Positions 1-8,251 are shown, counted from the stretch's first letter. The stretch is DNA of 64,000 bases from Desulfocucumis sp964643075 (GCA_964643075.1 CAZXQO010000001.1:124001-188000); one strand, 5' to 3'. Made by a program: numbers and translations. The notes: generated from the letters alone by a model not told the origin.

Positions 1-184
1 CGGTCACCCAGAGGGATGATATCCCGTCCAGGTATCGTCTACCCTCTGTATCTATAAGGTAGCTTCCATCTCCCCGTTCAATCACCAGGGGTTTCATCTT
101 TATGTATTCCTGCATTTGGGTGAATGGGTGCCAGATATACTGGTGGTCCCATTGTTCAAGAAGCTCTTTTGTATAATGTTCCAT
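1..184 (-). CDS. bioA: BioA, adenosylmethionine-8-amino-7-oxononanoate aminotransferase (N-terminus only)
   Basis: The gene runs off the left edge, so only the first 61 codons are visible. They read MEHYTKELLEQWDHQYIWHP, then FTQMQEY and a DGSYLIDTEGRRYLDG segment, the usual N-terminus of BioA. This is a PLP-dependent, SAM-using transaminase that makes 7,8-diaminopelargonate in biotin synthesis. The ATG at 184 follows a GGAGGAG ribosome site 5 nt upstream. It lies 45 bp downstream of bioD on the same strand, so the two should be co-transcribed from the BirA-type promoter upstream of bioD. The PLP lysine and the rest of the enzyme are outside the window. Confidence 0.9.
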   Translation of the reverse strand, partial: MEHYTKELLEQWDHQYIWHPFTQMQEYIKMKPLVIERGDGSYLIDTEGRRYLDGISSLWVT

Positions 185-229
185 TATCTCTCCTCCGTTA
201 GTTGTCTATCATTCATTTTCTTTTGTAAA

Positions 230-964
230 CTACAAAAGAAGTGATCGCCAGTTCACTTTCGCTTCTATTACCTCCACCAGACGCCCGGCCTGGCTGGACT
301 CGACGCTCACATCCGGCAGATAGGGCACGATGCCCAGGATGGGCACCCCGGTCATCCCTTCGATTACCTCCGGATTGGTCCGTTCCGCCAGGGTGGCCTG
401 CTCTTTCCGGTAGCCGTTGATAATGATGCCTTTTACCTCGATCCCTTCCCGCTGGGCGTACCGCACCGTTAGTACTGTATGGTTAATGGTGCCCAGCCCG
501 GGCCTTGCCACTACCAGTAATGGTAGCCCCAGTAACCGGGCCAGGTCGGCCATTGTGAAATGGTAGTCCAGTAGCGGGACACAAATCCCGCCGGCCCCCT
601 CCACAAGAACCACTTCACTCTCACCAGCCAGGCGTTGGTAAGCTTCTGCCAGCAATTCCGGGTCTATGGCCTCTCCGGAAAACCGGGCGGCAAGGTTGGG
701 AGCAAGGGGCTGGCGGAAACAGCAAGGGTTCATCTCCCTGCTGGAATAGGGCAATCCCGCAGCTGCTCTGTAAAACAGGGCGTCCTCGGATAAAAGCCCG
801 TCCTCGCTCTCAATGCCTCCGGTCTGCACCGGCTTTAGGGCTGCTGCCCTGACGCCGTTTTTTCTAAATACTCCCGTCAGGCCGCCGGTAATTACCGTCT
901 TGCCCACACTAGTGTCGGTTCCGGTGACAAAGTACCCCCTGGCTATATTTACAGATTGTTTCAT
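230..964 (-). CDS. bioD: Dethiobiotin synthetase BioD
   Basis: This 244-residue enzyme carries out the ATP-dependent carboxylation of 7,8-diaminopelargonate to dethiobiotin, the penultimate biotin step, in the cytoplasm. The P-loop is at the N-terminus (residues 10-25, GYFVTGTDTSVGKTVITGG), followed by the KPVQTG substrate motif (about 44-49) and the VEGAGGICVPL motif (about 120) typical of BioD. Length is normal for the family. It is the first gene of a bioD-bioA transcript. The start lies 17 bp downstream of a BirA-type operator, so repression by biotinoyl-AMP-bound BirA is the likely control. No bioB, bioF or bioW is seen here. Confidence 0.95.
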   Translation of the reverse strand: MKQSVNIARGYFVTGTDTSVGKTVITGGLTGVFRKNGVRAAALKPVQTGGIESEDGLLSEDALFYRAAAGLPYSSREMNPCCFRQPLAPNLAARFSGEAIDPELLAEAYQRLAGESEVVLVEGAGGICVPLLDYHFTMADLARLLGLPLLVVARPGLGTINHTVLTVRYAQREGIEVKGIIINGYRKEQATLAERTNPEVIEGMTGVPILGIVPYLPDVSVESSQAGRLVEVIEAKVNWRSLLL

Positions 965-980
965 GCAAAGGCCTCCGTCT

Positions 981-1013
981 TTGTTAACTATACCTAGCCT
1001 ATATGGTTAACAT
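981..1013 (-). promoter_or_regulatory. BirA (biotin repressor) operator upstream of bioD
   Basis: On the plus strand the half-sites are TTGTTAACT (981-989) and GGTTAACAT (1005-1013), separated by exactly 15 nt. They match the known BirA operator TTGTTAACC-N14/16-GGTTAACAA at 8 of 9 positions in each arm. The site begins 2 nt downstream of the predicted -10 box and covers the likely transcription start, as expected for a repressor. Confidence 0.88.
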
Positions 1014-1014
1014 A

Positions 1015-1043
1015 AATATAGTACGGGCATCTCCCTTTGTCAA
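1015..1043 (-). promoter_or_regulatory. Sigma-A type promoter of bioD-bioA
   Basis: Reading on the minus strand there is a perfect -35 TTGACA (1043-1038), a 17-nt spacer and a -10 TATATT (1020-1015). Transcription should begin near 1008, inside the BirA operator. Confidence 0.85.
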
Positions 1044-1150
1044 CTTTGTTTATTATTGGTGGTTTACATTTATTACTTCAGCCTTGCGCAAATTTAGTTG
1101 GAATGCTGAGCGCTCATTGAAACTAATTGGTTCTTAATGGGGTGCTAAAA

Positions 1151-1191
1151 TGAAAATTAAGCCATCCCATATGAGGATGGCTTAATTTTCA
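1151..1191. terminator. Bidirectional terminator hairpin after trpS
   Basis: A perfect 17-bp inverted repeat (1151-1167 with 1175-1191, 7-nt loop) has A-rich and T-rich ends on both sides, so it can act on either strand. It lies just past the trpS stop codon and separates the trpS operon from the bioD promoter. Confidence 0.85.
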
Positions 1192-1227
1192 TGCAGGCGG
1201 TACCGGATCATCATTATAATAAACATG

Positions 1228-2202
1228 TCATCTGTTCCAATAATCCAGACCAACGTTACGACGGGCCTTATCAACATAAAAAGACGCCGCCTGTCTTGCT
1301 TTCATGGCTCCCTTTTGCATGGTCTCCACAACAAATTGCCTGTCCTTGGCTAATCTGGCCCTTTCATCGCGGCATGGGGCAAAATATTCCCAAATGGTGG
1401 CGAATATCTCCTTCTTTACGTCCCCATATCTGAGTCCCGGGGTCAGGAACCTTTCCTTCAATGCTTCCTTCCCCGCATCATCCAGAAAGAGCGTGTACAA
1501 ATCATACAGCACGTTGCCTTCCACCGGCTTGGGCTCGTCCACCGGTATGGAGTCGGTTTTTAACTTCATAATCTTGTCTTTAAGAATTTTTTCGTCAGCA
1601 AATATTTCAATAGTGTTGCCATATGATTTGGACATCTTCTGCCCGTCGGTGCCGGGCACCGTGGCCACATCCCCGGCAATGTCCGGCTCTGGAACTACAA
1701 ATGTTTCCCCATAGATGTTATTAAATCTTATGGCTATGTCCCTGGCCATCTCCAGGTGCTGTTTCTGGTCCTTACCCACCGGGACCCTTTCACCGCCGTA
1801 AAGCAGTATATCCGCCGCCATCAGCACCGGGTAGGCAAAAAGTCCGTGGTTGGCCGGGATACCCCTGGCAATTTTATCCTTGTAAGAGTGGCCGCGCTCC
1901 AGCAGTCCCATGCCTGTAACATTGGAAAGCAGCCAGGTCAGTTCCGTTACCTCCGGAACATCAGACTGTACCCAGAATACGGACTTATCCGGGTCCAGAC
2001 CCAGGGCCAGAAAGTCGCAGGCCGCATTGAAGGTTCCCTGGCGCAGTTTGTCCCCTTCAAATACGGAAGTAAGGGCATGATAGTTAACAATAAAACAAAA
2101 CAGTTCATTTTGCTCCTGGTAATCCACCATTCTTTTCATCATGCCGAAATAGTTGCCCAGGTGCAGGGTGCCGGAAGGCTGTATTCCCGAGAGAATGCGC
2201 AT
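1228..2202 (-). CDS. trpS: Tryptophanyl-tRNA synthetase
   Basis: A class I aminoacyl-tRNA synthetase that charges tRNA-Trp in the cytoplasm. The HIGH-type motif reads SGTLHLGNYFG near residue 10 and the KMSKS loop reads KMSKSYGN near residue 190; both catalytic signatures are intact. The 324-residue length is normal. It is the last gene of a minus-strand operon (cca fusion, site-2 protease, trpS), 34 bp after the protease gene, and ends at a strong hairpin terminator. No T-box leader is visible in the short upstream gap, so no direct tRNA-Trp control is apparent at this gene. Confidence 0.95.
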   Translation of the reverse strand: MRILSGIQPSGTLHLGNYFGMMKRMVDYQEQNELFCFIVNYHALTSVFEGDKLRQGTFNAACDFLALGLDPDKSVFWVQSDVPEVTELTWLLSNVTGMGLLERGHSYKDKIARGIPANHGLFAYPVLMAADILLYGGERVPVGKDQKQHLEMARDIAIRFNNIYGETFVVPEPDIAGDVATVPGTDGQKMSKSYGNTIEIFADEKILKDKIMKLKTDSIPVDEPKPVEGNVLYDLYTLFLDDAGKEALKERFLTPGLRYGDVKKEIFATIWEYFAPCRDERARLAKDRQFVVETMQKGAMKARQAASFYVDKARRNVGLDYWNR

Positions 2203-2236
2203 TGTTTCAGCAACTCCTTATGATTTTCTTTTTCTA

Positions 2237-2881
2237 TTATACTGATCCCATAATGTATACATAATTTACTATTTGATATAAAAAACTCAGGGCGGGGGAT
2301 AGAAAGAACCCCAGAACCCTGCTTATCATGCCGGTAAAGAGCAGCAGCAACAGTATTATCATGCCATACTGCTCCAACTGGTACAGCCAGTTCTGCCGGC
2401 CGGGCAGGATACCTGCCAGAATCTTCGATCCGTCAAGAGGCGGTACGGGCAGCAGGTTGAATACCCCCAGGAACAGGTTAATGAGCAACATGTTCTGCAA
2501 CATACCCGCTATTATAGCCCTTTCGAACGGCATGCGGGCCATGGCCAGGCCCAGCAAAGGGGCAGAAACCAAAGCCAGCAAAAAATTGGTGGCGGGGCCC
2601 GCCAGAGAGACCAGCATCATGCTCCTTTTCACGTCGCCGTAAAAATTGTTCGGGTTTACCGGAACCGGTTTGGCCCAGCCGAAACTGAAAAAAACCAGCA
2701 TCAGAAAGCCTACGGGATCCAGGTGGGGTAGGGGGTTCAAGGTCAGGCGCCCCTGATAGTAGGCCGTTTTATCGCCCAGTTTGTATGCTGCCAGCCCGTG
2801 GGCGTACTCATGAAAGGTTAAACCCACTATAAAGGCCGGTATAGACAGCAGCAACTGAATAGGGTCCGGTAAACTAAACAC
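2237..2881 (-). CDS. Site-2 protease family (M50) membrane metallopeptidase
   Basis: A multi-spanning membrane zinc protease of the small M50 type. The HExxH motif is seen as TFHEYAHG close to the N-terminus, and the second metal site as NLLPVPPLDGSKIL, the family's NxxPxxxLDG motif. At about 215 residues it lacks PDZ and regulatory domains, like the widespread uncharacterised YwhC-type proteins, so its substrate cannot be named. The start is uncertain: the frame is open to a TTG at 2914, which would overlap the upstream gene by 41 bp. I prefer the GTG at 2881, preceded by AAAGGGTGAG and overlapping cca by 8 bp. Translational coupling to the upstream gene is likely. Confidence 0.85.
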   Translation of the reverse strand: MFSLPDPIQLLLSIPAFIVGLTFHEYAHGLAAYKLGDKTAYYQGRLTLNPLPHLDPVGFLMLVFFSFGWAKPVPVNPNNFYGDVKRSMMLVSLAGPATNFLLALVSAPLLGLAMARMPFERAIIAGMLQNMLLINLFLGVFNLLPVPPLDGSKILAGILPGRQNWLYQLEQYGMIILLLLLFTGMISRVLGFFLSPALSFLYQIVNYVYIMGSV

Positions 2882-5516
2882 CTCGGCTCTCACCCTTTGC
2901 TTTGCAAAATTCAACCAGAAAACTCTTTTCTTCCTCTTCAGTACTAATACCGCCGTCCAACCTCTCCCGCCACAGCGCCCCCAACGCTTCCCTGTATAAC
3001 GGACCGGGCTTAAACCCCATCTCTTTGAGGAATTTACCGCTTACCACAGGCTTGTTGTCCCTGATGGCAGTAAGTATCTGGCGCAGCCTCACCCTCATCC
3101 ACTCCTCGTCCAGAATGGTCAGCAGCAGGGGGTATGATTCCCTTGGCATCAACATTATGTTTTGTGCCATCCTGCTGATCCGGTCCTGGTTTGGGGACCG
3201 CCAGACCTTCGCCAGGGCTTCCCGCCAGGATTTCAGGGTGGTGATTATTTTTTCCGTCTGCCGTTTGCTCAGGTTATAACGGCTGCAAATTTCCTCCGCC
3301 ACCTCCGGATCGGACCAGTGCAGAACGGCAATCATGTATGGCAGCCACTTTTCTCCCGGCTCCGGAAAGCCCCACTGTTTTAACATGTTAATGGAACGAT
3401 GCAGGCCGTTCAGCACCGGTTGGACTTCCCAATAGGTTACCCCCGGAAAAACCTGCGGCCAGACACCCAGGGTATTTAGCCGGGAGAGCATCTTGCCTGC
3501 CTCCGGCTCGATCAGTATGTGGTAAAGTTCGTCCCATACCCTTTCCCTGGACACCCGGGCCATTACCTTTTGCCTGACGGCTTCTTTAAGCAGTTTCAGA
3601 GTCTGGGGTTCTATATTTATGTGGTATCTCTGTTCAAACCTGACAGCTCTCAAAATCCTGGTGGGATCTTCGATAAAACTCAGATTGTAAAGCACCCGCA
3701 CCAGCCCGTACTGGAGATCCTCCCTGCCGCCGAAATAGTCCACCAGATCCCCAAAGCGCTCTTCATTCAGGGCCACGGCCATGGCGTTGATGGTGAAGTC
3801 CCTGCGGTACAGGTCCTGGCGCAGGGACGAGCTTTCCACCTGGGGCAGGGCCGCCGGATATTCGTAATATTCCACCCTGGCGGTGGCTACATCCACCTTA
3901 AAACCATCTTCAAAAATCAGTTCAGCAGTCCCGAATTTGGGGTATACCCGTATTTTTGCTCCCAATTGCCCGGCCAGTTTTTCGGCCAGGGCAATACCGT
4001 CCCCCTCCACCACCAGGTCAACGTCCAGGTTCTCATAACCCACCAGCAGATCCCTTACAACACCACCGGCTGCATAAAGCTGGTAACCCATTTCCGCCGC
4101 CATCACACCCGCCTGGCGGATCATCCCCCATACTGCGGGGTCAAGACCGCGGCGCATTACCTCACTAATATTTTTATAGTAGCTCTGGGGGCGAATATTC
4201 TCGTCATACACCTTTTTATGGTTATTGTGGTAGTCACCGTGCAAAGTGCGCAGCACATCGGTACGGGATACCAACCCCACAAGCCTGCCGTCCTGTACCA
4301 CCGGCACCCGGCCAATATCATTTTCAATCATTATTTCCTGAACTTCCGAAACGGGCATATTAGAGGACACCCGGATGACATTGGTGGTCATAAAGCCTTT
4401 CACCGGAGCATGGCCCAACCCGTGTTGGCCGGCCTTTTCCACGTCCCGGCGGGATATAACCCCGACAAGTTTATCCCCCTCCACCACCGGGAGTCCGCTG
4501 TGCCCGTAACGAAGCATAACCTGTCCAGCCTCAGTCATGGACATGCCCTTGTGTACGGTTTTTACCGGGCTGGACATTATATCCAAAGCGGCCAGGGGTG
4601 GCTTCACCTTATCCTGAATGGTAAGCACCAGTTTTTCGGCAATTTCGTTCACTTCGGCGTGTTTGACGGTGGCAGAAGCCGCCGCCTTGTGCCCCCCGCC
4701 CATAAATGGGCCAAGTATTTCCGCCACATTAACCTGAGGAATATTGCTCCTTCCCACTACATGGACCCTGTCTTCCATTTTGACCACGGTGAATACGGCG
4801 TCCAGACGTTCGATCTCGGAAATGGTATGGGTCAGCATGGCCAGCCCCACCACGAACTCTTCCACCACCGCCCGGGCTATCAATACTTTAACCCCGTTAA
4901 TCTGGTGGCGTTCGGCAGATACCAGCAGTGATTTAAGCAGCGCTTTTTGCTCTTCTGTGAGGGGCCTGCCCAGGAATTCGGACACCACAGAAAGGTTGGC
5001 CCCCTTTTCCAGTACAAAGGACACTGCAGCAGCATCCCTGGGAGTGGTGCTGGTAAACACCAGCGACCCGGTATCGCCGTATATACCCAGGGCAAATATG
5101 GTGGCTTCCAGGGGAGTTATATTTATGTCATCTTGCTTAATCCTTTCCACCAGCAGGGTGGCGGTGGCCCCTACCATTTCCACTACTTCCAGCGAACCAC
5201 GGGCATCCTCGTCCGTCCAAGGATGATGGTCATAAATATGCACATCCACATCGGACCGTTCCAGAACTTCCGCCAGTTTGTTTATGCGCCTGGGATTTTT
5301 GGTATCCACCAGGATAATCCTGGTTATATCCTCTGAATTTATTTCCTTCAGTGTTCTGACGGTAAAGGCGTCCTTGTGCAGGGACATGAACTCCTCAACA
5401 TTTCTGGAGAGTTTACCGGGGAAGACCAGTTGCGCCCCGGGGTATAATTTCTGTGCCGCTACCATGGCGGCCAGAGCGTCAAGATCTGTGTTAGTATGGG
5501 AGGTTATTATTTCCAT
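2874..5516 (-). CDS. cca: DHH phosphoesterase-CBS-CCA tRNA nucleotidyltransferase fusion
   Basis: An 880-residue multidomain protein. Residues 1-150 are a DHH phosphoesterase domain (HTNTDLDALAAM at 7-18, DHHPW at 96-100). A DHHA1 part with GGGHKAAASA lies near 275, two CBS repeats at about 310-430, then the class II nucleotidyltransferase head from about 475 (AAGGVVRDLL, DVDLVV) and its RNA-binding domains. The C-terminal half adds or repairs the 3' CCA of tRNA. The DHH part resembles NrnA/RecJ-type phosphoesterases, and the CBS pair may sense adenine nucleotides. The fusion is known in clostridia and relatives. It leads the operon with the site-2 protease and trpS; a TATAAT lies about 30 bp upstream of the ATG, which follows AAAGG. 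Whether it adds CCA, CC or only A is not decided by sequence alone. Confidence 0.92.
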   Translation of the reverse strand: MEIITSHTNTDLDALAAMVAAQKLYPGAQLVFPGKLSRNVEEFMSLHKDAFTVRTLKEINSEDITRIILVDTKNPRRINKLAEVLERSDVDVHIYDHHPWTDEDARGSLEVVEMVGATATLLVERIKQDDINITPLEATIFALGIYGDTGSLVFTSTTPRDAAAVSFVLEKGANLSVVSEFLGRPLTEEQKALLKSLLVSAERHQINGVKVLIARAVVEEFVVGLAMLTHTISEIERLDAVFTVVKMEDRVHVVGRSNIPQVNVAEILGPFMGGGHKAAASATVKHAEVNEIAEKLVLTIQDKVKPPLAALDIMSSPVKTVHKGMSMTEAGQVMLRYGHSGLPVVEGDKLVGVISRRDVEKAGQHGLGHAPVKGFMTTNVIRVSSNMPVSEVQEIMIENDIGRVPVVQDGRLVGLVSRTDVLRTLHGDYHNNHKKVYDENIRPQSYYKNISEVMRRGLDPAVWGMIRQAGVMAAEMGYQLYAAGGVVRDLLVGYENLDVDLVVEGDGIALAEKLAGQLGAKIRVYPKFGTAELIFEDGFKVDVATARVEYYEYPAALPQVESSSLRQDLYRRDFTINAMAVALNEERFGDLVDYFGGREDLQYGLVRVLYNLSFIEDPTRILRAVRFEQRYHINIEPQTLKLLKEAVRQKVMARVSRERVWDELYHILIEPEAGKMLSRLNTLGVWPQVFPGVTYWEVQPVLNGLHRSINMLKQWGFPEPGEKWLPYMIAVLHWSDPEVAEEICSRYNLSKRQTEKIITTLKSWREALAKVWRSPNQDRISRMAQNIMLMPRESYPLLLTILDEEWMRVRLRQILTAIRDNKPVVSGKFLKEMGFKPGPLYREALGALWRERLDGGISTEEEEKSFLVEFCKAKGESRGV

Positions 5517-5583
5517 GTTGATAACCTTTCAGACAAATTTAAAGCATATTATACCATATTCTAAAATAGAGAGAAAGCCATAT

Positions 5584-5818
5584 AGGGCTACAGCACTACA
5601 GCGTAATATTGCTTATTTCGCTATGCCCGCTACGCCACGGGGACAGTTCCATCCTCTTCCCTTCGGCCCTTCGCTGCGCTTCGGGGACATGGGGACATTC
5701 ATACGTTGGGGACATTCCCCGAAGGGGTGTGTCCCCTTTCCTTAGATGAGGTATGTCCCCGAACCTTATAACCGTCCCCATGGCTCCGCTATCTTTAAAT
5801 TACGCTGTAGTATTAGGG
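5584..5818. repeat. Composite REP/MITE-like inverted repeat element
   Basis: A roughly 235-bp non-coding block bounded by 13-bp inverted repeats (5595-5607 ACTACAGCGTAAT with 5799-5811). The arms continue as imperfect complements inward, with GCCACGGGGAC near 5633 facing GTCCCCATGGC near 5774. Inside is the hairpin GGGGACATTCC...GGTGTGTCCCC (5708-5736), a motif that recurs near 9401, 61800 and 63613. The structure suggests a non-autonomous mobile or REP-type element; no transposase is present. Confidence 0.6.
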
Positions 5819-5964
5819 CTACCTCAAAAACTAACCGACAGGATAGGATTGCCTCTCATGGATAACGATGAGATATATGCTTAGCTCCGGCAAGATGCTC
5901 CTGGTCATAACGAACCAGTCTTGTTTCATGCTGGTAACCACTACTCAGCCCCCCTTTTATATTG

Positions 5965-6060
5965 TATAATAGTGGTAGAGTTTGGACTCTCTGCCACAGG
6001 TTAAGTTGGATTACCTGCCTTACGGGGAGATGGGTAGTCCTTTGGGTTTTATTGGGAGAA
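5965..6060 (+). promoter_or_regulatory. Promoter and possible structured leader of the coiled-coil gene
   Basis: A TATAAT box (5965-5970) is followed at once by a 9-bp hairpin (GTGGTAGAG 5972-5980 with CTCTGCCAC 5989-5997) and by further weak pairings up to about 6050, giving a 5' leader of about 120 nt before the next gene. I do not recognise a riboswitch class. An open frame on the opposite strand (5856-6068) covers the same DNA and has no support as a gene. Confidence 0.35.
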
Positions 6061-6096
6061 AAAACCATAGCTCCGCATGAAAGGAACGAATAATTA

Positions 6097-6573
6097 ATGG
6101 ATAACGAAAAATTTCAAGAACTTGTATTGCAACAATTGAAGGCCCTTACCGAAGGCCAACGACAGCTTAACGAAGGCCAAAAGTCACTAACGGAAAACTA
6201 TCAATCACTTAACGAAGGCCACAAATCATTAAGAGAAAACTTTCAATCACTTAACGAGGGCCACAAATCATTAAGAGAAAACTTTCAATCACTTAACGAG
6301 GGCCAAATGTCACTAACAGAAAACTATCAATTACTTAACGAAGGCCAACGACAACTTACAGAGAGGCTTACCAAAGTAGAAAATGTAGTCATGCGTATCG
6401 AGAACGATCACGGCACAAATCTTGCTGCTCTCCTGGACGGCTATCACCACAACGCCAAAGTTCTTGCCGACCACACCGAAAGACTTGACCGAATTGAATC
6501 AAAAATTACCGCCCACGATATCCAGATCTCAATACTTGACAAAACCAAGTCCAATAAGCGCAAGGTCAAATGA
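6097..6573 (+). CDS. Repetitive coiled-coil protein of unknown function
   Basis: A 158-residue hydrophilic protein without signal peptide or membrane segment. Residues 20-90 are tandem 14-residue units of the type LNEGHKSLRENFQS, two heptads each, predicting a long parallel coiled coil. The C-terminal half (RLTKVENVVMRIENDHGTNL and onward) also has heptad spacing. The repeats are nearly identical at the DNA level (42-bp units), so copy number may vary between strains. The gene stands alone between a repeat element and a bidirectional terminator. I do not recognise a named family. Confidence 0.75.
   Translation: MDNEKFQELVLQQLKALTEGQRQLNEGQKSLTENYQSLNEGHKSLRENFQSLNEGHKSLRENFQSLNEGQMSLTENYQLLNEGQRQLTERLTKVENVVMRIENDHGTNLAALLDGYHHNAKVLADHTERLDRIESKITAHDIQISILDKTKSNKRKVK
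6166..6333 (+). repeat. Four tandem 42-bp repeats inside a coiled-coil gene
   Basis: Units begin CTTAACGAAGGCC at 6166, 6208, 6250 and 6292, with a partial fifth at 6334. Units 2 and 3 differ by a single base. The period keeps the reading frame and equals two coiled-coil heptads. Confidence 0.9.
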
Positions 6574-6657
6574 TTCCCGGCCTATTCCTAGTACCTTCTT
6601 CATATCAACCATGATAAGCAGGATTCATTAGCGGTCATTGTTATGTTTGCAATGACT

Positions 6658-6685
6658 AAAGCCCGCCTTATTGCAGGCGGGCTTT
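6658..6685. terminator. Bidirectional terminator between convergent genes
   Basis: A 10-bp perfect stem (AAAGCCCGCC 6658-6667 with GGCGGGCTTT 6676-6685) and 8-nt loop with A and T runs at the ends. It serves the coiled-coil gene on one strand and trpB on the other. Confidence 0.85.
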
Positions 6686-6688
6686 TAA

Positions 6689-8044
6689 CTATACTTTAGG
6701 CAGTTTTTGCAGTGCCCGCTTCAAATCTTCTTCGGGCAATGGGAAATCCTCCAGTTTGCCGGCCATGAACAGGTCATAGGAAGGCAGATCCAGGAAGCCG
6801 TGACCGCTCATGTTAAACAGTATGGTTCTGGCCTCGCCGGCCTCTTTAGCCGCCAGGGCTTCCTCAATGGCCGCCTGCACCGCGTGGGCGGATTCCGGCG
6901 CGGGTAGGATGCCCTCGTTACGGGCAAACATAATGGCGCCGTTAAATATAGATGTCTGTCCCAGTGATGTGGCTTCCACGATTCCGTCCAGCACCAGCCG
7001 GCTTACCAGCGGCGAATCGCCGTGGTAGCGCAGGCCGCCGGCATGGATACCGGGAGGTATGAAGGAAGCGCCCAGAGTATACATCATTACGATGGGTGCC
7101 AGACCGACAACATCACCAAAATCATAAGCGTAAAGTCCCCTGGTAAGTGTAGGGCATGAAATGGGCTCCACCGCCAGCAGGCGAACCTTGGCGTCGCGAA
7201 CAATCTTGTCATACGCAAAGGGGAAGCCGATACCGGCAAAGTTGCTGCCGCCGCCGCAACAGGCAATGACCACATCTGGATAATAGCCTGCCTTGGCTAG
7301 TTGTTCTTTGGCCTCCAAACCAATGATGCTCTGGTGCAGGCAGACATGATTCAGCACACTGCCCAGAGCGTAGTTGGTATCATCACGCTTGGCCGCATCC
7401 TCCACAGCCTCGCTTATGGCTATACCCAGGCTGCCTGGGGAATCGGGATCCTGGGCAAGTATACTGCGGCCTGATTCCGTCAGGTTGCTGGGAGAAGGTG
7501 TCACGTTTCCGCCGAATATTTCGATTAACGAGCGGCGATAAGGTTTCTGGTCGTAACTAACCTTTACCATATAAACCATGCATTCCAGACCGAAGAAATT
7601 ACAGGCCTGAGACAGCGCTATACCCCACTGTCCGGCCCCTGTTTCCGTGGCCAGCCTTTTTATCCCTGCAATTTTGTTATAATAAGCCTGCGGTACCGCG
7701 GTATTCAATTTGTGGCTGCCCGCCGGGCTTACCCCTTCATACTTGTAAAATATTTTGGCCGGGGTGTCCAGAGCTTTTTCCAGGCGGCGGGCTCTGTACA
7801 GGGGAGAAGGCCGCCATAATTTATAAATTTCCTGAACATCTTCCGGTATGTCAATCCATCGTTCCGTGCTTACTTCCTGCTGAATAAGACTCATGGGAAA
7901 AATTGCACCCAAATCCTGGGGCCCCACGGGCTGTTTGGTGGCAGGGTGCAACGGAGGGTCAGGAATTCTGGGCATGTCCGCCTGTATGTTATACCAGCGG
8001 GTAGGCATTTCTTTTTCAGTGAGCAGTATTTTAGTCTCACTCAT
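6689..8044 (-). CDS. trpB: Tryptophan synthase beta chain, TrpB2 type
   Basis: A 451-residue PLP enzyme that condenses indole with serine to make tryptophan. The PLP lysine lies in SPAGSHKLNTA (near residue 110), and the phosphate-binding loop reads CCGGGSNFAG. The long N-terminal extension (PTRWYNIQADMPRIPDPPLHP) and overall length mark the TrpB2 subfamily, not the canonical TrpB of about 400 residues. TrpB2 enzymes often act without the alpha subunit as indole-salvage enzymes. Consistent with this, no trpA or other trp gene is nearby. It is monocistronic, with a promoter and repeats upstream (see 8077-8164). Confidence 0.92.
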   Translation of the reverse strand: MSETKILLTEKEMPTRWYNIQADMPRIPDPPLHPATKQPVGPQDLGAIFPMSLIQQEVSTERWIDIPEDVQEIYKLWRPSPLYRARRLEKALDTPAKIFYKYEGVSPAGSHKLNTAVPQAYYNKIAGIKRLATETGAGQWGIALSQACNFFGLECMVYMVKVSYDQKPYRRSLIEIFGGNVTPSPSNLTESGRSILAQDPDSPGSLGIAISEAVEDAAKRDDTNYALGSVLNHVCLHQSIIGLEAKEQLAKAGYYPDVVIACCGGGSNFAGIGFPFAYDKIVRDAKVRLLAVEPISCPTLTRGLYAYDFGDVVGLAPIVMMYTLGASFIPPGIHAGGLRYHGDSPLVSRLVLDGIVEATSLGQTSIFNGAIMFARNEGILPAPESAHAVQAAIEEALAAKEAGEARTILFNMSGHGFLDLPSYDLFMAGKLEDFPLPEEDLKRALQKLPKV

Positions 8045-8076
8045 CTCTTTATATACTCCTCTCTATTCCATTAAGT

Positions 8077-8164
8077 CATGTTTTGTTATGAGATACATGT
8101 TTTGTTATGAGATAATTGTATATTATTAGTAAATTTTCCGTCAAGAAATTTAATTATTACTAAT
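8077..8164 (-). promoter_or_regulatory. trpB promoter region with tandem 19-bp repeats and an inverted repeat
   Basis: Two perfect, abutting 19-bp direct repeats (CATGTTTTGTTATGAGATA on the plus strand, 8077-8095 and 8096-8114) lie between the trpB start and a putative minus-strand promoter, TTGACG-N16-TATACA (about 8142-8115). That promoter is flanked by the inverted repeat ATTAGTAA/TTACTAAT (8125-8132, 8157-8164). The arrangement looks like one or two regulator sites, but the regulator is unknown. Confidence 0.5.
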
Positions 8165-8251
8165 ATACGATATTTACGGTTTAATTTGGTTTGCTGTTCC
8201 TGAACACCTGGCTTATAATAGTCAAAAAGCTACCTGCAAGGAGATGCAACC

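Noticed and set aside
2203..2236. T-box leader for trpS
   Set aside because: Only 34 bp separate trpS from the upstream gene, with no specifier loop or T-box sequence.
3519..4931. Long open frame (470 codons) on the plus strand
   Set aside because: It lies wholly inside the well-supported cca fusion gene on the other strand. Its translation is rich in His, Gly and Pro with no known motif, so it is a shadow of GC-rich codon bias.
5856..6068. 70-codon minus-strand frame opposite the structured leader
   Set aside because: The peptide looks less random than most shadows, but there is no start context or known family, and it covers a promoter and hairpin on the other strand. Not supported as a gene.
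6166..6333. CRISPR-like array
   Set aside because: The repeats are contiguous 42-bp coding units without spacers and keep the reading frame.
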